Below, piece by piece: positions 26,801 to 41,140 of a stretch of 64,000 nt of DNA. The number at the start of each line of letters is the position of its first letter. The stretch's first letter is position 1. Under the pieces are notes generated by a model that did no database searches, was not told the DNA's origin, and worked only from the letters and a program-made list of their open reading frames with translations. Made by a program: the position numbers and the translations under genes. Source of the DNA: Margaritifera margaritifera (taxonomy: Eukaryota > Mollusca > Bivalvia > Unionida > Margaritiferidae); contig JAQPZY010001523.1 in the NCBI GenBank assembly GCA_029931535.1, forward strand, positions 3,278,501 through 3,342,500, written 5' to 3'.

Positions 26801-28777
26801 ATAGATCCAGCAATAAACGAATGAGTCAAAGACTGTATTTTCTCATAATTATTATACTACTTCTTGATGCTTCATAAAGAAGTGTATACATTCTTGATAC
26901 CTCGTTTGCTCTTGCGAGAACCAATTTACTACAAGATAACTCATTCGATCAAATGCAGACGTTGACATGAACTTCTTCGGTAACGGATTCCACACAAATC
27001 CCTATAGTCTTGGAGATATAAATACAAATATATACTCGATACTGCTACTACTACTACTACTAATAATAATAAGTGAAATGTGCTAATGTAACAGTTAACT
27101 TTATTGAATAATTTCCATTTCCAACGGCGAGTCCCGTGAGAAATAATTAGCATGACGACTGATAACAAAGGCCGTACCAAGTTTGAGCAATAAATGTGAA
27201 CATTGAAAAATACTCGCAATTATTTTTTGTTAAAAAGATGTAAACTGAAACGGATTGTACAGAATGTTCGGCAAAAATTGTTTGAAATATCTGCCTAAAG
27301 ATAGACTCATCTCCTGCAAACAAAAGACGCGTGACAAGCATATCGTTGATATAACTACTTGCCCTCATTGCCTATAGCCACCTACCTACAATATGATAAA
27401 TAATTTAACATGGTTTTAATACGTCCGGCTGTAAGGAGCAATTGACTTTTTTACGTAATAATCCCCTCAATGATATATTTCAATAAACCTTTATTTACTC
27501 AACCAGTAGCGTACTAACGAGGGGGGGGGGGGGAGGGGCGGACGGACGGTTGCCTGGGGCTCCAGAGGTCTTGGGGCGCTAAAACAGCCGATAAAAATTC
27601 TGGCCTCCTATTCTGGCCTTTTGGGCCATCATCGTCGCCCCGGGCGCCATTTACCCTTAATATGCCAATGTACTAAACAATAGAGTGCGGTGTTACATGT
27701 TGGACCTAATACCCGAAAGGGTACACAATTAGATTAAAGGTTTATTTGAAATAATCAAAGATAAATACCGAAAACGTATCCTTATAAAAGAATGACAAGG
27801 ATATGGCCCAACTAGTTCGTTAAGGTAGTATTGTCTTAAAAAGTGCCACTCGAGTACACTTAACATTTTTTCAATGTGTTAAAATAATGGATGAAATTGA
27901 TTCTTCTAATGCCGGTCACCCATGTTGTTAGTGTGCGTTCCTTCTCGGCACTTCGAAGAGCTGAGTCTTTCCTGAGGACGAAAATGACGCAGACCAGACT
28001 TAACATTTTCATAGTTCTCCATGTGCACATAGACACATCCGATGAATTAAAAGTCTCATGGTTGTCCATAGGCACACATACATAGCCGATGAACTTCACC
28101 TCGCCACCGTGGCCAACGAATTCACATCTGCACGCGAAAGAAAAATTAGTACTTTTGCAAAGTACTATGTAGAGGAAGCATGATTTAGGAAGTATCTCTA
28201 AGACTTATGAATAACTAGAAGTTTACAAAGAAACACAAGTGAAAGAAATACGAACCAAAGAGAGAGAGAGAGAGAGAGTTAAAAAGCCCCATAAAAACAA
28301 TACAAACAAAAACAGCTATATCGGGGAAATATACGGCATTATGAAATATTCCGTACCGAATGAAATTTGAAGGCGACGACCCTAAAATGCCAACTGACTG
28401 TATAGTCATTCAGTTTGAGAAGTATTTGCCTAACACCTATCCCCTATAATCAATCAAATGCTCAGCAATATCTTTAGAATTTATGAATGGAGACAGAAAT
28501 AAAAATTGCTTAGAATAACTGGTCATTAGATTATGCATTATCAACTTCACATATTACATACCATTAGGGCAATTGCCTCATTGTTGGCCCATATTAAAAC
28601 TTTTAAAGATAATAATAACCATCAGAGAATAATGCTGATCGTTGCCAGAATAATTTATCTTGGCATCCTTAGAGGTAACAGATTGACGAAGTCTACCTCA
28701 GGTGAATGGTAGAGATAGAAAGCAAGTCAAACAATTAATGCCAGCTGCAGAGGCTACAAATACTACCAGCAGTAATG
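26801..28777. other. Host spacer; includes a G-rich repeat fragment
   Basis: No gene seen. 27505-27660 begins CAGTAGCGTACTAACGAGGG with a long G run and later has GGGCGCCATTT, resembling one end of a hAT-type MITE like that at 32753-32993. A short (GA)n lies at 28260-28279. Confidence 0.4.
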
Positions 28778-29500
28778 TATTGGAATGATTCCACGATTGA
28801 AAAAAACCCAGTACTGTTATGCTATCAATGTACTGGAAGTACTGGAACGATTCCACGATTGAAAAATAAACTGAGGACTGTTATGCTATCAATGTACAGG
28901 AATGATTACACGATTGAAAAAAAACCCCAGTACTATTATGCTATCAATGTACTGGAACCATTTCACGATTGAACCCCCCCCCCCCAGTACTGTTATGCTA
29001 TCAATTTATTGGAACCATTCCACTATTGAACACCCCCCCCCCCCCAGTACTGTTATGCAATCAATGTACTGGAACCCTTCCACGATTGAAAAAAACAAAC
29101 AAACAAACAAACAAACAAACAAACAAACAAAAAAAACAGTACTGTTATGCTATCAATTTACTGGAACAATTCCACGATTGAAAAAAACACCCAGTACTGC
29201 TATGCTATCAATGTATGGAACGATTCCACGATTGCCCCCCCCCCCCCAGTACTGTTATGCTATCAATGTACTGGAACCATTCCACGATTGAACAACCCCA
29301 TCCCACCCCACCCCAGTACTGTTATGTTATCAATGTGTAGAACCATTCCACGATTGAAAAAAAAAATAAAAAATAAAAAAAAAATGTTATGCTATCAATA
29401 TACTAGAACCATTCCATGATTGAAAAACCTCAGTATTCTTATGCTATCAATAAACTGGAATCATTCCACGATTGAAAAAAAAAGTACTGTTATGCTATCA
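28778..29500. repeat. Minisatellite, about 55-60-bp unit, about 12 copies
   Basis: Repeats of CAGTACTGTTATGCTATCAA, then TGTACTGGAACCATTCCACG, ATTG and a variable A or C homopolymer. The homopolymer length varies between copies, so frames shift at each unit and the open frames across it are not genes. Confidence 0.9.
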
Positions 29501-31340
29501 ATAAAGCATATTCACATAGATGCAAATCAAGAAAGGATTCACACAAGCATATGCAAATCTGTAAAAGGACAAGTACAGTCAGGAATTTTGATTTTGAATA
29601 TTGAAAATGATTCAGAATTGTTATGTATGAGGTATATGTTTCATCTTTTTATGTAAAAAAAGATATTTATTTTCCAGTACTAATCCTTTGACTGCTTTGA
29701 ATGTTTCATCACAAAACGTTGTTTTTTCTTAATTTTAATACTAAAATCAGCAAAGAGCGACCACTCAAATATGAAGACAAAGATCGGTTGTTCATAATAC
29801 GAGCAGGAAGTAAAAGCAATCAGCAAATTTGGTAGTTAATTATCTGCTCGATTAATTCACATTTACTTGCAAATTTTACATAAAAAGAAGCACGAAACGC
29901 AGAGTAAGTTTTGAAAGACTTCACGGGCTGCTCTTCGTACAGTCAATCAAAATTCATGGCTGAAAAACCAGAGCTGTTCTTTTTTGTTGTGTTTTATAGA
30001 GCTCAGTCAGTGTTGACAACTCATACTTAGATTGTACTTATTCGAAATGCACGTGGGCTACGCGCACTTTGAATAATTACAAGGTAAAGATACGGGTGTC
30101 AAAATATATTCCGTTGATAAGGTGGCATCGTTGATGTGTTTTTTTTTGGTTTCGTGAGGATAAAGACACAATAATGAAAGTATGATGACGTGAATATATT
30201 TCAATATTTGCATGTCAACGCTGGATTAATGTTTTTTAAGTACTGTAACATGTTTGGGAACTTAATAAATATATGTTTTAGCCATATTTTCTTTATAACT
30301 TAATTAGTAATAATCACCCTAGTTGCATGCTGATTTTGAAAGAATCTTTTCATTCTTTTAAATATAGTTTTACATTGCCTGTTATTATTAAGCTTTATGC
30401 ATGTCATTAAATAAAGAAAGAGTCAGACACATTTAAAATCTAAATGAAAAATTAAACAATATGCTTAAGAACGGGTTCAGTAGCATTGATTTCTGGTCAG
30501 AATATTTGCACTATTTCCTGAATGTACACACCAGAAAGACTAATATATTTGCTGTAGCGTGGAGAGTAATTACAGGTTTTGCTTTGCCTGACAGTTTTTT
30601 GTCTTTAATTACAGCAAAGCAAAGCCACTTGTATTAGTGAGTAAAGTTTAATTTGAAGTTAAAGTTTAAACATAAGACGTGATCAAAATGAATAAACTTG
30701 TCTGAAGTCGTGAATACATTTTTATTTCTGTATTAACTATAACTCCCTAAACAGGTGAAAAACTCTTTTAGTTGGGTCTGAGGAAACATCACTTTCTTTA
30801 TGCTATATTGGTGTGTTTTATTAATATATTATAATGGAAAGCTCTGTATTAAACAGTGTTTGTATACCAGTTTCCTTCTCAGTCGGAACCTAATATGCTT
30901 ACATACTAAAATCTGTCTAAACTGTATACATACCGGATCCATAGTAATTAAAACGTTTCATTTACTTAACTTTTACTACAATAAGTCAATACTTATTAAA
31001 TACAACTGAAACACTAACATCCCTGCTGACCTATGTCAAGACTACATTAGACTATCCATCAAGTCTGTGGAAAATTACAGGCACGATAAGGCAGCTACAA
31101 AATTGATTTGTATTGGCATCTGGAGATGATGTGGATTTACCACCTTGATGCGAGGTCACAATTTCAGACAATAATAGGCGAATTTATCAATGTTACCATA
31201 ACGTCATCAGATGCTAGATAATTGTTTGTTGGCTAATGTTATAATGAAAAGTCACAATAAATTTCCTGTAGTGTCGCGGTGAGGTCTGCCTACTGACTGA
31301 CTCATGAAAACACTATTTACCGACTGATACATGAATTAAC
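29501..31340. other. Host spacer, no gene recognised
   Basis: AT-rich sequence without recognisable coding or structural elements. Confidence 0.5.
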
Positions 31341-32144
31341 TCGACCTAAATGCATGCAGATTCAACCTAAATGCATGCAGACTCAACTTAAATGCATGCA
31401 AACTCAACCTAAATGCATGCAGACTCAACCTAAATGCATGCAAATTCAACCTAAATGCATGCAAATTCCACCTAAATGCATGCAGACTCAACCTAAATGC
31501 ATGCAGACTCAACTTAAATGCATGCAAACTCAACCTAAATGCATGCAGACTCAACTTAAATGCATGCAGACTCAACCTAAATGCATGCAAATTCAACCTA
31601 AATGCATGCAGACTCAACCTAAATGCATGCAGACTCAACTTAAATGCATGCAGACTCAACCTAAATGCATGCAGATTCAACCTAAATGCATGCAGACTCA
31701 ACTTAAATGCATGCAAACTCAACCTAAATGCATGCAGACTCAACCTAAATGCATGCAAACTCAACCTAAATGCATGCAAACTCAACCTAAATGCATGCAG
31801 ATTCAACCTAAATGCATGCAGACTCAACCTAAATGCATGCAGACTCAACTTAAATGCATGCAGTCTCAACCTAAATGCATACAGACTCAACCTAAATGCA
31901 TGCAGACTCAACCTAAATGCATGCAGACTCAACCTAAATGCATGCAGACTCAACCTACATGCATACAGACTCAACCTAAATGCATGCAAATTCAACCTAA
32001 ATGCATGCAAACTCAACCTAAATGCATGCAGACTCAACCTAAATGCATGCAGACTCAACCTAAATGCATGCAGTCTCAACCTAAATGCATACAGACTCAA
32101 CCTAAATGCATGCAGACTCAACCTAAATGCATGCAAACTCAAGC
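31341..32144. repeat. 21-bp minisatellite, about 38 copies
   Basis: Unit cctaaatgcatgcagactcaa with a few substitutions; 21 is a multiple of three, so it gives long frames on both strands (PKCMQTQ heptads on plus, HAFRLSL heptads on minus). The palindromic core TGCATGCA occurs in nearly every unit. No flanking start or domain suggests a real protein. Confidence 0.95.
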
Positions 32145-32606
32145 ACAAGATCATAACATATAACAGAGTTGTTAAATATTATCACAAGCCAAAATTATAC
32201 GATTTCAAATAATATTGTTTTCCACGTCCTTGTAAACGACACACTCAGTGAATAACAATTTTGAATACAAGTAACAATGAATTCAGGTATATTGCAAATT
32301 AATGGTTTCTTGACGTACGAAAAGACTAAAATTCAATCGTCACTCTCGTGCAAAGTGTGACAGTATCATTAAGCCTTCCATTATCTGGTCCCAAGGGATC
32401 TAAAAATTCCACAGTATTTGCATCTGTAAAGGTTATTGATTTGCATCTGTAAAGGTTATTGACAAGTTATGCAAGATGATATGAGTAATGTATTTTTTTC
32501 TTCGTCTTTTCAAAACAATCAAAAGGTAACTTTATAAAGACAGCATGTAGCAAATCAAAGATAAACCCCATTGTAAGAGGTACTTCCTGCCCGTCCCCCC
32601 AACACG

Positions 32607-32640
32607 CACACACACACACGCACACACACACACACACACA

Positions 32641-32682
<42 letters not shown>

Positions 32683-32710
32683 ACCACCACCACCACCACC
32701 ACCACCAACA
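32607..32710. repeat. (CA)n then (CCA)n microsatellite
   Basis: Cytosine/adenine dinucleotide run with occasional G, followed by CCA and CAA triplets. Confidence 0.95.
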
Positions 32711-32752
32711 ACAACAATAACATTATTGGCGGATACTAAGGAACCAAACACC

Positions 32753-32993
32753 CAGTGGCGGCGCGAGGAGTGGGAGTGGCAATTGCCCCCTTAGGAGCTT
32801 CATCCCCCCATCTAAGCCCCCGGTTTCAGGGCTTAGAGGGGAGGGGAGGTTTGAATGTTGGCAACTGACATAAAAACTATTTTCTGTGGCAAAGTAGGGG
32901 CGCCACTAAAGAACATTGCCCCCGGGTGCTTCGGAAGGGGGGGCGCCATTAAAGAAAATGCCCATGGCACCTCAAACCATCGCGCCGCCACTG
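32753..32993. mobile_element. hAT-type MITE, 241 bp
   Basis: Starts CAGTGGCGGCGCGA and ends with the exact inverse TCGCGCCGCCACTG. The 8 bp outside each end (CAAACACC and GGAACACC) agree at six positions, as expected for an aged hAT 8-bp duplication. GC-rich interior, no coding. Confidence 0.8.
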
Positions 32994-33238
32994 GGAACAC
33001 CCAATTCTTGGGATATAAAGTATGAATTTTTTTTTTGGGTCAATTAGTGTCAATTCTTTTCTTCGGTGAATTTGATAAGCGAGGTTATTCTTTACATACT
33101 ATGGCAAGTAGCTTACTACGAAAATAAGTATTGTTGCAATTGATAGATCCTTTTTCAGTCTGTGTTCCATATCACATTGATCTTATCGTTTGGATAGTTT
33201 ATCTTCAGACTTATATACTCAGACATGTATCAGATCCT

Positions 33239-33435
33239 CTGACACTTATAACGGGTGTTAAAATAATGTAATATAGGTTTTATATAGCTGACACTTATAA
33301 CGGGTGTTAAAAGAATGTAATATGGGTTTTATATAGCTAACACTTATAACGGGTGTTAAAATAATGTAATAGAGGTTTTATATAGCTGACACTTATAACG
33401 GGTGTTAAAAAAATGTAATAGAGGTTTTGTATAAC
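33239..33435. repeat. 49-bp tandem repeat, four copies
   Basis: Unit ctgacacttataacgggtgt, taaaataatgtaatataggt, tttatatag, with small changes. Confidence 0.9.
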
Positions 33436-33589
33436 TGAACGATGGTTTACATGGAACGATGCATAACATTGTAACGACTGCTATTATTAATTGTACATTG
33501 TATGAAATGCAATAATGGAAAATATCGTAAGATGGCACATGGGATGACCCATATCCAACTATGCACGGGAAAAATAAAGTATTTATTTA

Positions 33590-33591
<2 letters not shown>

Positions 33592-33637
<46 letters not shown>
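33592..33637 (+). repeat. Long poly(A) run, possible retroposon tail
   Basis: About 45 A's following GGGAAAAATAAAGTATTTATTT, which includes an AATAAA word. This looks like the 3' end of a reverse-transcribed RNA; the source element is not identifiable. Confidence 0.5.
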
Positions 33638-33639
33638 AA

Positions 33640-34186
33640 CAACAACATGCATTTTGTCGACAATAACGTTTTGTTATGTTTTTCTTTGTTTTTGTTTTTT
33701 GTTTGTTTGCTTTGTATCATGTTACCAAATTAAACTTGATGTAATGGTTTTAAAAATTGCTCATAGTTTTGCTTCTTCAGTTAGACTTTTTTTGAATCAT
33801 TTCATTACGCTATAGGGAATATAATGATGACATGTAAATGTGACCAACATTTCTTACTCGTACATAAGTGTTACCACCCCCTCCATTTCTTCAAACAGGT
33901 CACATATATAACTCTCTGCAACTCTAACAGCGCTTTATTTTTCTTTAATTTTAGCGATATGACCATACAGAAGATGGAGCTTGTCATCGTTTAGCGTTTT
34001 GAAATAGATATTTTCATGAAAAGTTAAAAGCATAAAATGTTATTTGATGCAGAGGCCCTAAACATACCAGGTGCAGGATCAATATGTTTATCTGTAAAAT
34101 ATTATTTTCGGAATACAAGACCATATGTTGCTTGGCAACACATTTTTATTATTTCTACTATACATAAGTGTCTATATGCAGTGTAC

Positions 34187-34257
<71 letters not shown>

Positions 34258-35592
34258 ATCTTTTGTAGTTGGAGAAATAGCATAGGTAACCTCGACTGAA
34301 GTAGTCTGGAAAGTCAGCTCTCGCCTGTCTAAACCAGTTTATTGACATCGATACTCATCTGGGTGACATCTTTAATTGGCTTTGTAGAAATTATATGGGC
34401 CAGATTTTACTTGGACTACTTTTCATTGATGTGATACGACTTACGCATCCGTGGAGAATACATTTTATTTTTTGCAGTAAAATTGTTCTGTAATTAGAGA
34501 TCATAAACAACACAGATGACTCGCTGAGTTCATTAAGCTCTACCGCAATCCTTTTACTGCAGTAATTGGTTGGTGAAAGTGGAAAAGTAATTGTGCAAAC
34601 GTGATGTTTTATAACCTAAATGATAAAAAAAATTAGCTTGCTGGTGAATTTGAAGCAGTTACTCCAAGCAGCTTCATCTTTTTTATAGTGCTCACCCAAA
34701 TTCTAACAGCACTACACTTTTCGCTTGAAATAATTTATAGAAGGGGCAGCTTATACCCCTGTCTGCCAGATATGTGTCTAGACGGAGTTGGACAGAAACT
34801 ATACAGGAGAACAACGGTATACTATCACCAATTACATTGTGTAAATCTAGTATGGTAATTACCTTGCTCCCTTTTTTGAGATATATCTCAGGTGAGATCT
34901 TATTAAAGATTATCGTCAACCAGCGTCTAATGCTTTAGATATTGGAGGCCGTCGAAATAAAACGTGAAGTTTATGTACGAAATAGCACGTAAATGAAAGG
35001 ATTGGCACCCATCAGTCTAAGAGAAAACGACTATTAATATTGATTAACCCATTTCTGTCTTTTTAAAAAAAAAAAAAAAAAGAAAGGAAAGAAAGAGGTC
35101 AATAACAAACTTTATAGCGATGGAACAAGGTCGAATCACTACTGAAAATCTAAGTGCATTGGCCTGGATTCGGTACGGTAAATGCACAAAACCCATATGC
35201 ATGTTTTGTTCCGAATCGGCGGAAAGAACGATTTGGGTAAGGCATATAGATACGTTCAGTCCGTCAGGCCGAGATTTATTCATGTGCCATTTCAAACGAT
35301 TTCTTTCTCCCGACTTTGAACGCGAATGCGCGTTTGCATTTATTACGTATCCCACTTTTGTGCTTTCCAACCATTTCCAGCAATACAAAGTGAATGAAAC
35401 TCAAAACAAATGTGGATTTTTAAACGCTTAATACGGTGTATCTACGAATATCGACGCGTGGATGTTAGTGAAAACACCTAAATAGTTGAAACCCATTGCT
35501 CAGTACGGAAATACTATTGAACATCTGTATGGGTTTAGTTTTTGTTGGCAAGTACAGTGTATCTCCATTCCTCTTTCCCTCTGTCTCTCACT

Positions 35593-35674
<82 letters not shown>

Positions 35675-35842
35675 TCAGTTGCCAAAATCTGGGTCTGTTG
35701 CGTAATGGACCTCGCTATATTTCTAAATCATCGCGCTACCAAGCGCAAGGTTGTTGGTCTGAAAGATAGACACATTCTCTGACTGAACAATCCCCACACA
35801 CTCACATATATTACTATCTTTCTCCTCCTTCCTATATAAGAG

Positions 35843-35912
<70 letters not shown>

Positions 35913-36500
35913 GGGGTTTGTGACCTTAATTTCCTTTATATACTATATATAAAGTGTGCGTGTTCGTGTCTAGATTATATCAGTTCAAAATTAATTTTCT
36001 TCTGTCTTTTCACCAAAAGCTTCTGCTTCTGCTTCCAAATAGAGAATTCTTTGATTAAGGATTCTTAAAGGACTAAATTCAATGTGTTTTCAAACCCTAC
36101 AACTGTCTTTCTGCATACAACGGATATATTCGCATTAAATATTTCCTAATCTTTTGGTAAGAATAGCAATATTCCTATTTGTTTTAACATCTATCTCTCA
36201 TTCATTCATACAAGACTTTGCTTTATATCCCCCACAATGAATTAACATTTATGCTCGACGCTAATGAAGTTATCATGAATTGTCGGTCAATAACTTGTCC
36301 TATAGGTACAAATAAACAAATGCCAAAGCATAAGATTAAACACCTTTTTGCGTTACGTCTAAATGATTGAAGAAATACGTGTAGAACGTAGAAACATCCA
36401 CTAAATAGAAAACAGAAGACTGTTGAAAAAGATGGAAGAAATGCACTTCACGACAATGTATTTAAATCCTTGGCTGAGGACAGACGGTTGCCATTTTGTC
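33640..36500. repeat. Host spacer with (GA)n and (CT)n microsatellites
   Basis: GA runs at about 34193-34254 and 35845-35909, and a CT run at about 35593-35661 ending in CA repeats. Frames encoding RERERE or SLSLSL are artefacts. A 103-codon frame at 35120-35431 has no recognisable motif. Confidence 0.6.
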
Positions 36501-39500
36501 TTACATTCAAATACTACGGAATACTATGGTAAGCGCTAACAACTAATGTCAAGATATGATCACAACAATACGTAATGCTTGCCAGAAAACTATTTGGTTT
36601 GTGATGTAGGTACAAGTTTTAAGTGTTCCGACAAGCTGATGTGAGGTACGCACTTGATTGGTTTTGGAAAGAAAGCTTCTTCAAATGGAACAAAAAATTT
36701 GAATTTTTTTAAATGTTTTATTTTTAAGTTATATGCCAGCAATATAATAAATTAATTCCGCTTTGTAGCAAATTAAATGAATTTAAATATTGCTGCATTC
36801 AAGTTTTGTGTGTAACATTAATTATTTTATTTAATATAATTACGTCTGAAAAAGAAAAATAATTTTCTTATTGTTTCAGGATTCAAATGAACATTTATTA
36901 CACAAAGGACTGATTAAAACAAATTTTTGAGTTTTAAATTTGAAAATAATCATTCACAAGAGTTTGGTTTAAAACAATTATTCTCTCTGGTGTAACAAAA
37001 ATTAAAACAAATGTCTTGTGTTTTTAATTTAAAAGAATACAATTAGAAAACAAACAGAATTAACAGAATAACATAGTGTCACCACTGAATATATTCAAGA
37101 TGCTTTATTGATTTAAATTAGAAAGTTTATCATTAAAATTAGGAATTAAAAAGGGACTGATTACATCAAAAAGCAACTCATACACAGATAAAAAACATTG
37201 ATATGTTTTCATCAAAATATTTTACCAATTTTCCTGAAGATATCAAATTAGTCAGACTAGAGTTTCAGCAAATACAATAATACACATTTGGGCTTCTTAT
37301 GGTATATAGATTTATATACCACTGACGCAAATTTTCATACATGAGGCATATCAAAACAAAATGGTACTTGGGCTGAAACAAATCAAATAAGAAAAAGAGA
37401 AATGACTTACACGATACACGATGCTTTTCCATAAATATTTTAAAGGGACAATCTGAAAAGATATTGTTTGATGAGGAAAAACTAATTTCACAAAAGGAAA
37501 GTTAAGAAAATCATTCAAAGAGCATCTGTAATTGAAAGGTTTAACATAACTCTAAACACTAGAGCGAAACCAAAAAATGGGTTGACTTTTTACCAAAACT
37601 AATCGAGGGATATAATAATACTCATCATATATCAATATACATAACTATGCAATCACGGATGAAAACATCAAAAGTGTGGATCAATCTAATTTGGTCAGCT
37701 GACAACAGATACATTTGGAACGACAAGGGAAAGAAGTAAAATTCATAGAATATAATAGTTATTATTGGAGGGCATATACAGAGTTACATGATTTATTTTA
37801 AAAAAAAATAACATTGGAAAGAATGAAAATCGTGGATTTGGTTGGTGATACTGAAAGGTGTACTCACCATACAGTTATTTTAATGAGAACAAAACTGAGG
37901 CAGATGAGTCAGTGGTCTGACTACTTCTTTCTAAAAGATAGTAAGGAACTCATGGAAGAAGAGATATCTTGATCAAATTAAAATATAATGTATAATGTAA
38001 GTCGGAAACAAAACATATAGTATAAAGCATATTTTCACTGTTTTAAGACACATTTAAAAAGATATGGAACTCTTAATTTTAAGGCAGATTAATTATGGTA
38101 ATGATCAAAAGATTATGACCAGTTTTCGATAATACATAACCGATTCTAAAATGAAACTTGACTATGCCGTTGTTGGTACCTAGCGACATGGTCATGAAAA
38201 TGAGTAGCATCAACAGATACAACAACATTTAAAAGAAATCCAAAGACTCGTTTAAAGTTATATTATTTCATATCAATAATACCTAGGTATTAAAGGATAT
38301 GATTCCAAAAGCTAATAAACAATATCGCAGTACGACAATACTTCCAGGATGGTACATGAAATGTAGAAACGTTAAGAACAATATCGAGCATAAAATAAAG
38401 AAACAATCATTGATATTGCTACTAATGGTTGCAGAATAGTTTACAAACATATAATCCTACTCAGTGCTTTGCTTACAACTCTGATCAATATCCATATAAG
38501 TTAAAAGAAAACATGTTCAGCTAGGAAAATAAACTCCAACGCGTCCAGCTAATTTTAAAAGCTAACTTGTTATACTACCAATAAATCCAGGGAATGTTAC
38601 TGCTGCTTTATTGGCTAACTGAAAGGAATAATTGCAAATATTTATTAAGCCTTTTCTGTTTTGTCACCGAATGAATCATCTTTTCCTCCTGATGGAGCAC
38701 TACCGCCGCTTATTCATCCTCTACCCCGTAGAAAACCTTTTACAAAATTTGCTATTCACAGAACAACTGCAGTTGTTATTGCAGCTTCTGTAGCATTCTT
38801 TTCTTACAAAACGTTGTTTCAGCCATTAATGTAATGGTAGTTTGTCTCCAACTTGTGATTCTTTTTTAATATTTTCTCTAAAAGTTCTCTCCAGTTGTGC
38901 TAAGTCTCCAACTAATTGCGTTCTTTCATTTTCAACACTTTTCAACTATTATTGCAATACTGTTCTTTTTATAATTAGAGCCTGTTTCTGTACTAATCTC
39001 CTTTTTGAACTCTCCAACCTAGTTTTCATACATATCAGAACCAGATTTTATAGATTTTATTATGAATTGATAACTTCTACAGCAGTTAATTAGCCCTTAG
39101 TTATCTTTCCTCTTGTGTAGGAAATAGTTATTTCTCTGCAGGTTGAAGGTTTTCTCTTTGAATTTGTTCATGGTGATTATCTGTTTCATGTTCTGCTTCT
39201 CCTACCTGTTCATCAAACGCCTAATTGCTGACTATTGTTAGCATATCTATTTCCTCGGGTATGTTAATTTGTTGACTTTAAATGGACTTTGCACAGGCTA
39301 TGCCGTTTCTCCAGTATCTCCAAGTCTATTTAATCTATTGTGACATTTTTTTTTATAGTAGAAGTAGATTCTTGAAGCCGGTTTACAAAATTCCCACCTT
39401 TTTAGTTGTTAATAAAGACCTTACTATCTCCACCCACTAATTGTTTATATATGGAACTAGTTGCTAAAGGTTCTGAATCACCATTTTGGGTAGGTTTCCA

Positions 39501-40800
39501 TCGACAAATTTGTCTGATTGTCCCATATATAAAAGATATGTCACAATTTTCATATTTATATGCATTTACATCTTATTTAATTTCAAGTTACTCAATGACT
39601 TTATAATAATAATTTATAATTAGTTTACCTAATTTACGTATGTTTTGTTCCATAGCTTGATGTTCAGTACCAAAACACCCTGGACCTTGATCGTCAAAAT
39701 CATTATCAAGATTTACAGCATCATGTATTTAATCGTTTGGTTGCAGAGTATACACAACATCATCAGCCTTAACCACATCATCATCAGCCTTAACCACATT
39801 CTGCCATGTATTTGTGCTTAAAATTATGCCAAAGGTACATATTGCATTCATCGCCTGAGGCAAGATGCACCTTCGGTGCAACAGCATGACTTATTTGTTA
39901 ATAAATGGACATAAGTCAGCTGAAAAACGAATTAGGATTTTTGAATGTTTCAAAGAACCCTGTCTGACAAAACAGTACGGTCTACAGACGTTGAAGAGTT
40001 TAAACAAGACTTAAACATTGCTATTGTAATGAAACATACAAAGAGATAACCTCAACATATCTACCTGTAAAAGAGTTGGAAAAGTTGAACGAGAAAACAT
40101 ATAGAAGACATATGAAACCTTTGTCAATGCATGAGTATTTAAAGTTACAAAATATTGTCAGACGTTGGAATCTATACCGTGACATCGTTAATTAGCAGAT
40201 TTTTTCCAAACAATAATTTAGACAGTTTGAAAAGTGAACTGAAAGATGATTACATGACTTCAAATGGAGTTAGACACATTGCTGGATATTTGTGATTAAA
40301 ATTGGTATTTTGTGCAAGTTTAATAACTTTGAAACATTTCTATTTCAAAAGGTGAAAAGAAAATAAAGAGTCTTAAATTATTTAAAAAATATTGCTTGAT
40401 AAATAATGTATACTGTCTGGTTTGTTGCTGATGCATTTTTTCGTATAGCAAACATTGTTATGACAACTCTAGTTTTAGGAGTAGCAGCCTATCAGAAATA
40501 CAGTTGATGGTGAAAAACAGATCAGAAAAAAAAAGAAATAAAGCAGAATAATGCATATTAAAGATCTAATCGATGATGAAGTTAGCCATCTTGAATTATT
40601 CGACTTTTGCCTTGTGCTCTATTTTTTTATCACTTTCCTTGTTATGCCATCTTAGCATTTTTACTGACTTTCATATATCTAGTGTTTGATCAGTGGAACA
40701 CTTTCTTTGTTAATCTGTATCAGACATATGCAATGATGAACATGTAACAACGTGAACAATGTCTGAATCTTCATTGCTTGCACCTTCAGGTTTAGTGAAG
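36500..40800. other. AT-rich region with possible remnants of old element
   Basis: No intact gene. On the minus strand at about 38880-38960 a helical phrase (ENERTQLVGDLAQLERTF) and near 38650-38740 a Gly/Ser-rich phrase (GGSAPSGGKDDSF) look like decayed coding sequence, possibly part of the older Polinton-like element further right. No family can be named. Confidence 0.3.
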
Positions 40801-40801
40801 T

Positions 40802-41140
40802 TTAGCCACCCTCCTTAAAAGTCAGTTGATAAAACATTAACATTTTGAACGTCGTATCTAATATAATCTTAATCTTAATGCATTTACAATTCAGGTTCTT
40901 TCCAATTGTGAAATCATTTGTTTTTTTTATCGCCGTGATATATTTGCTTAAAATGCTCGTTATAATGTTATCTGTTGACATCGCATATTTATTAATGCAC
41001 TCTTTATTTTCATTTCGCCTCTGACTATTGTTAATCTTTCTACATGGTTTGTAATACCAACCGCTAAACTCAGTTATGTATTTCTCTTCTTCACACATAG
41101 AACATACTATTGGATCCATTGGTTTTTTTTTGTTGCTCAA
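40802..41140 (-). pseudogene. Small Cys-rich zinc-ribbon-like ORF remnant
   Basis: 112 codons without an initiating ATG (TTG at the top; the first Met is at codon 8). VCSMCEEEKYITEFSGWYYK followed by PCRK resembles C..C...K...F......C..C ribbons found in phage and Polinton small proteins, but the second half of the ribbon lacks one Cys. The remainder is Lys/Ile-rich. Possibly part of the older element. Confidence 0.3.

Noticed and set aside
31336..32163. Heptad-repeat proteins on both strands
   Set aside because: Product of a 21-bp tandem repeat, mirrored on both strands with no flanking domain.
35496..36068. Ser/Leu and Arg/Glu repeat ORFs
   Set aside because: Translations of (CT)n and (GA)n microsatellites.
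39960..40300. Possible transposase C-terminus (phrases like NGVRHIAGYL)
   Set aside because: Only one short block resembles P/THAP-type transposases, in broken frames; not enough to call.
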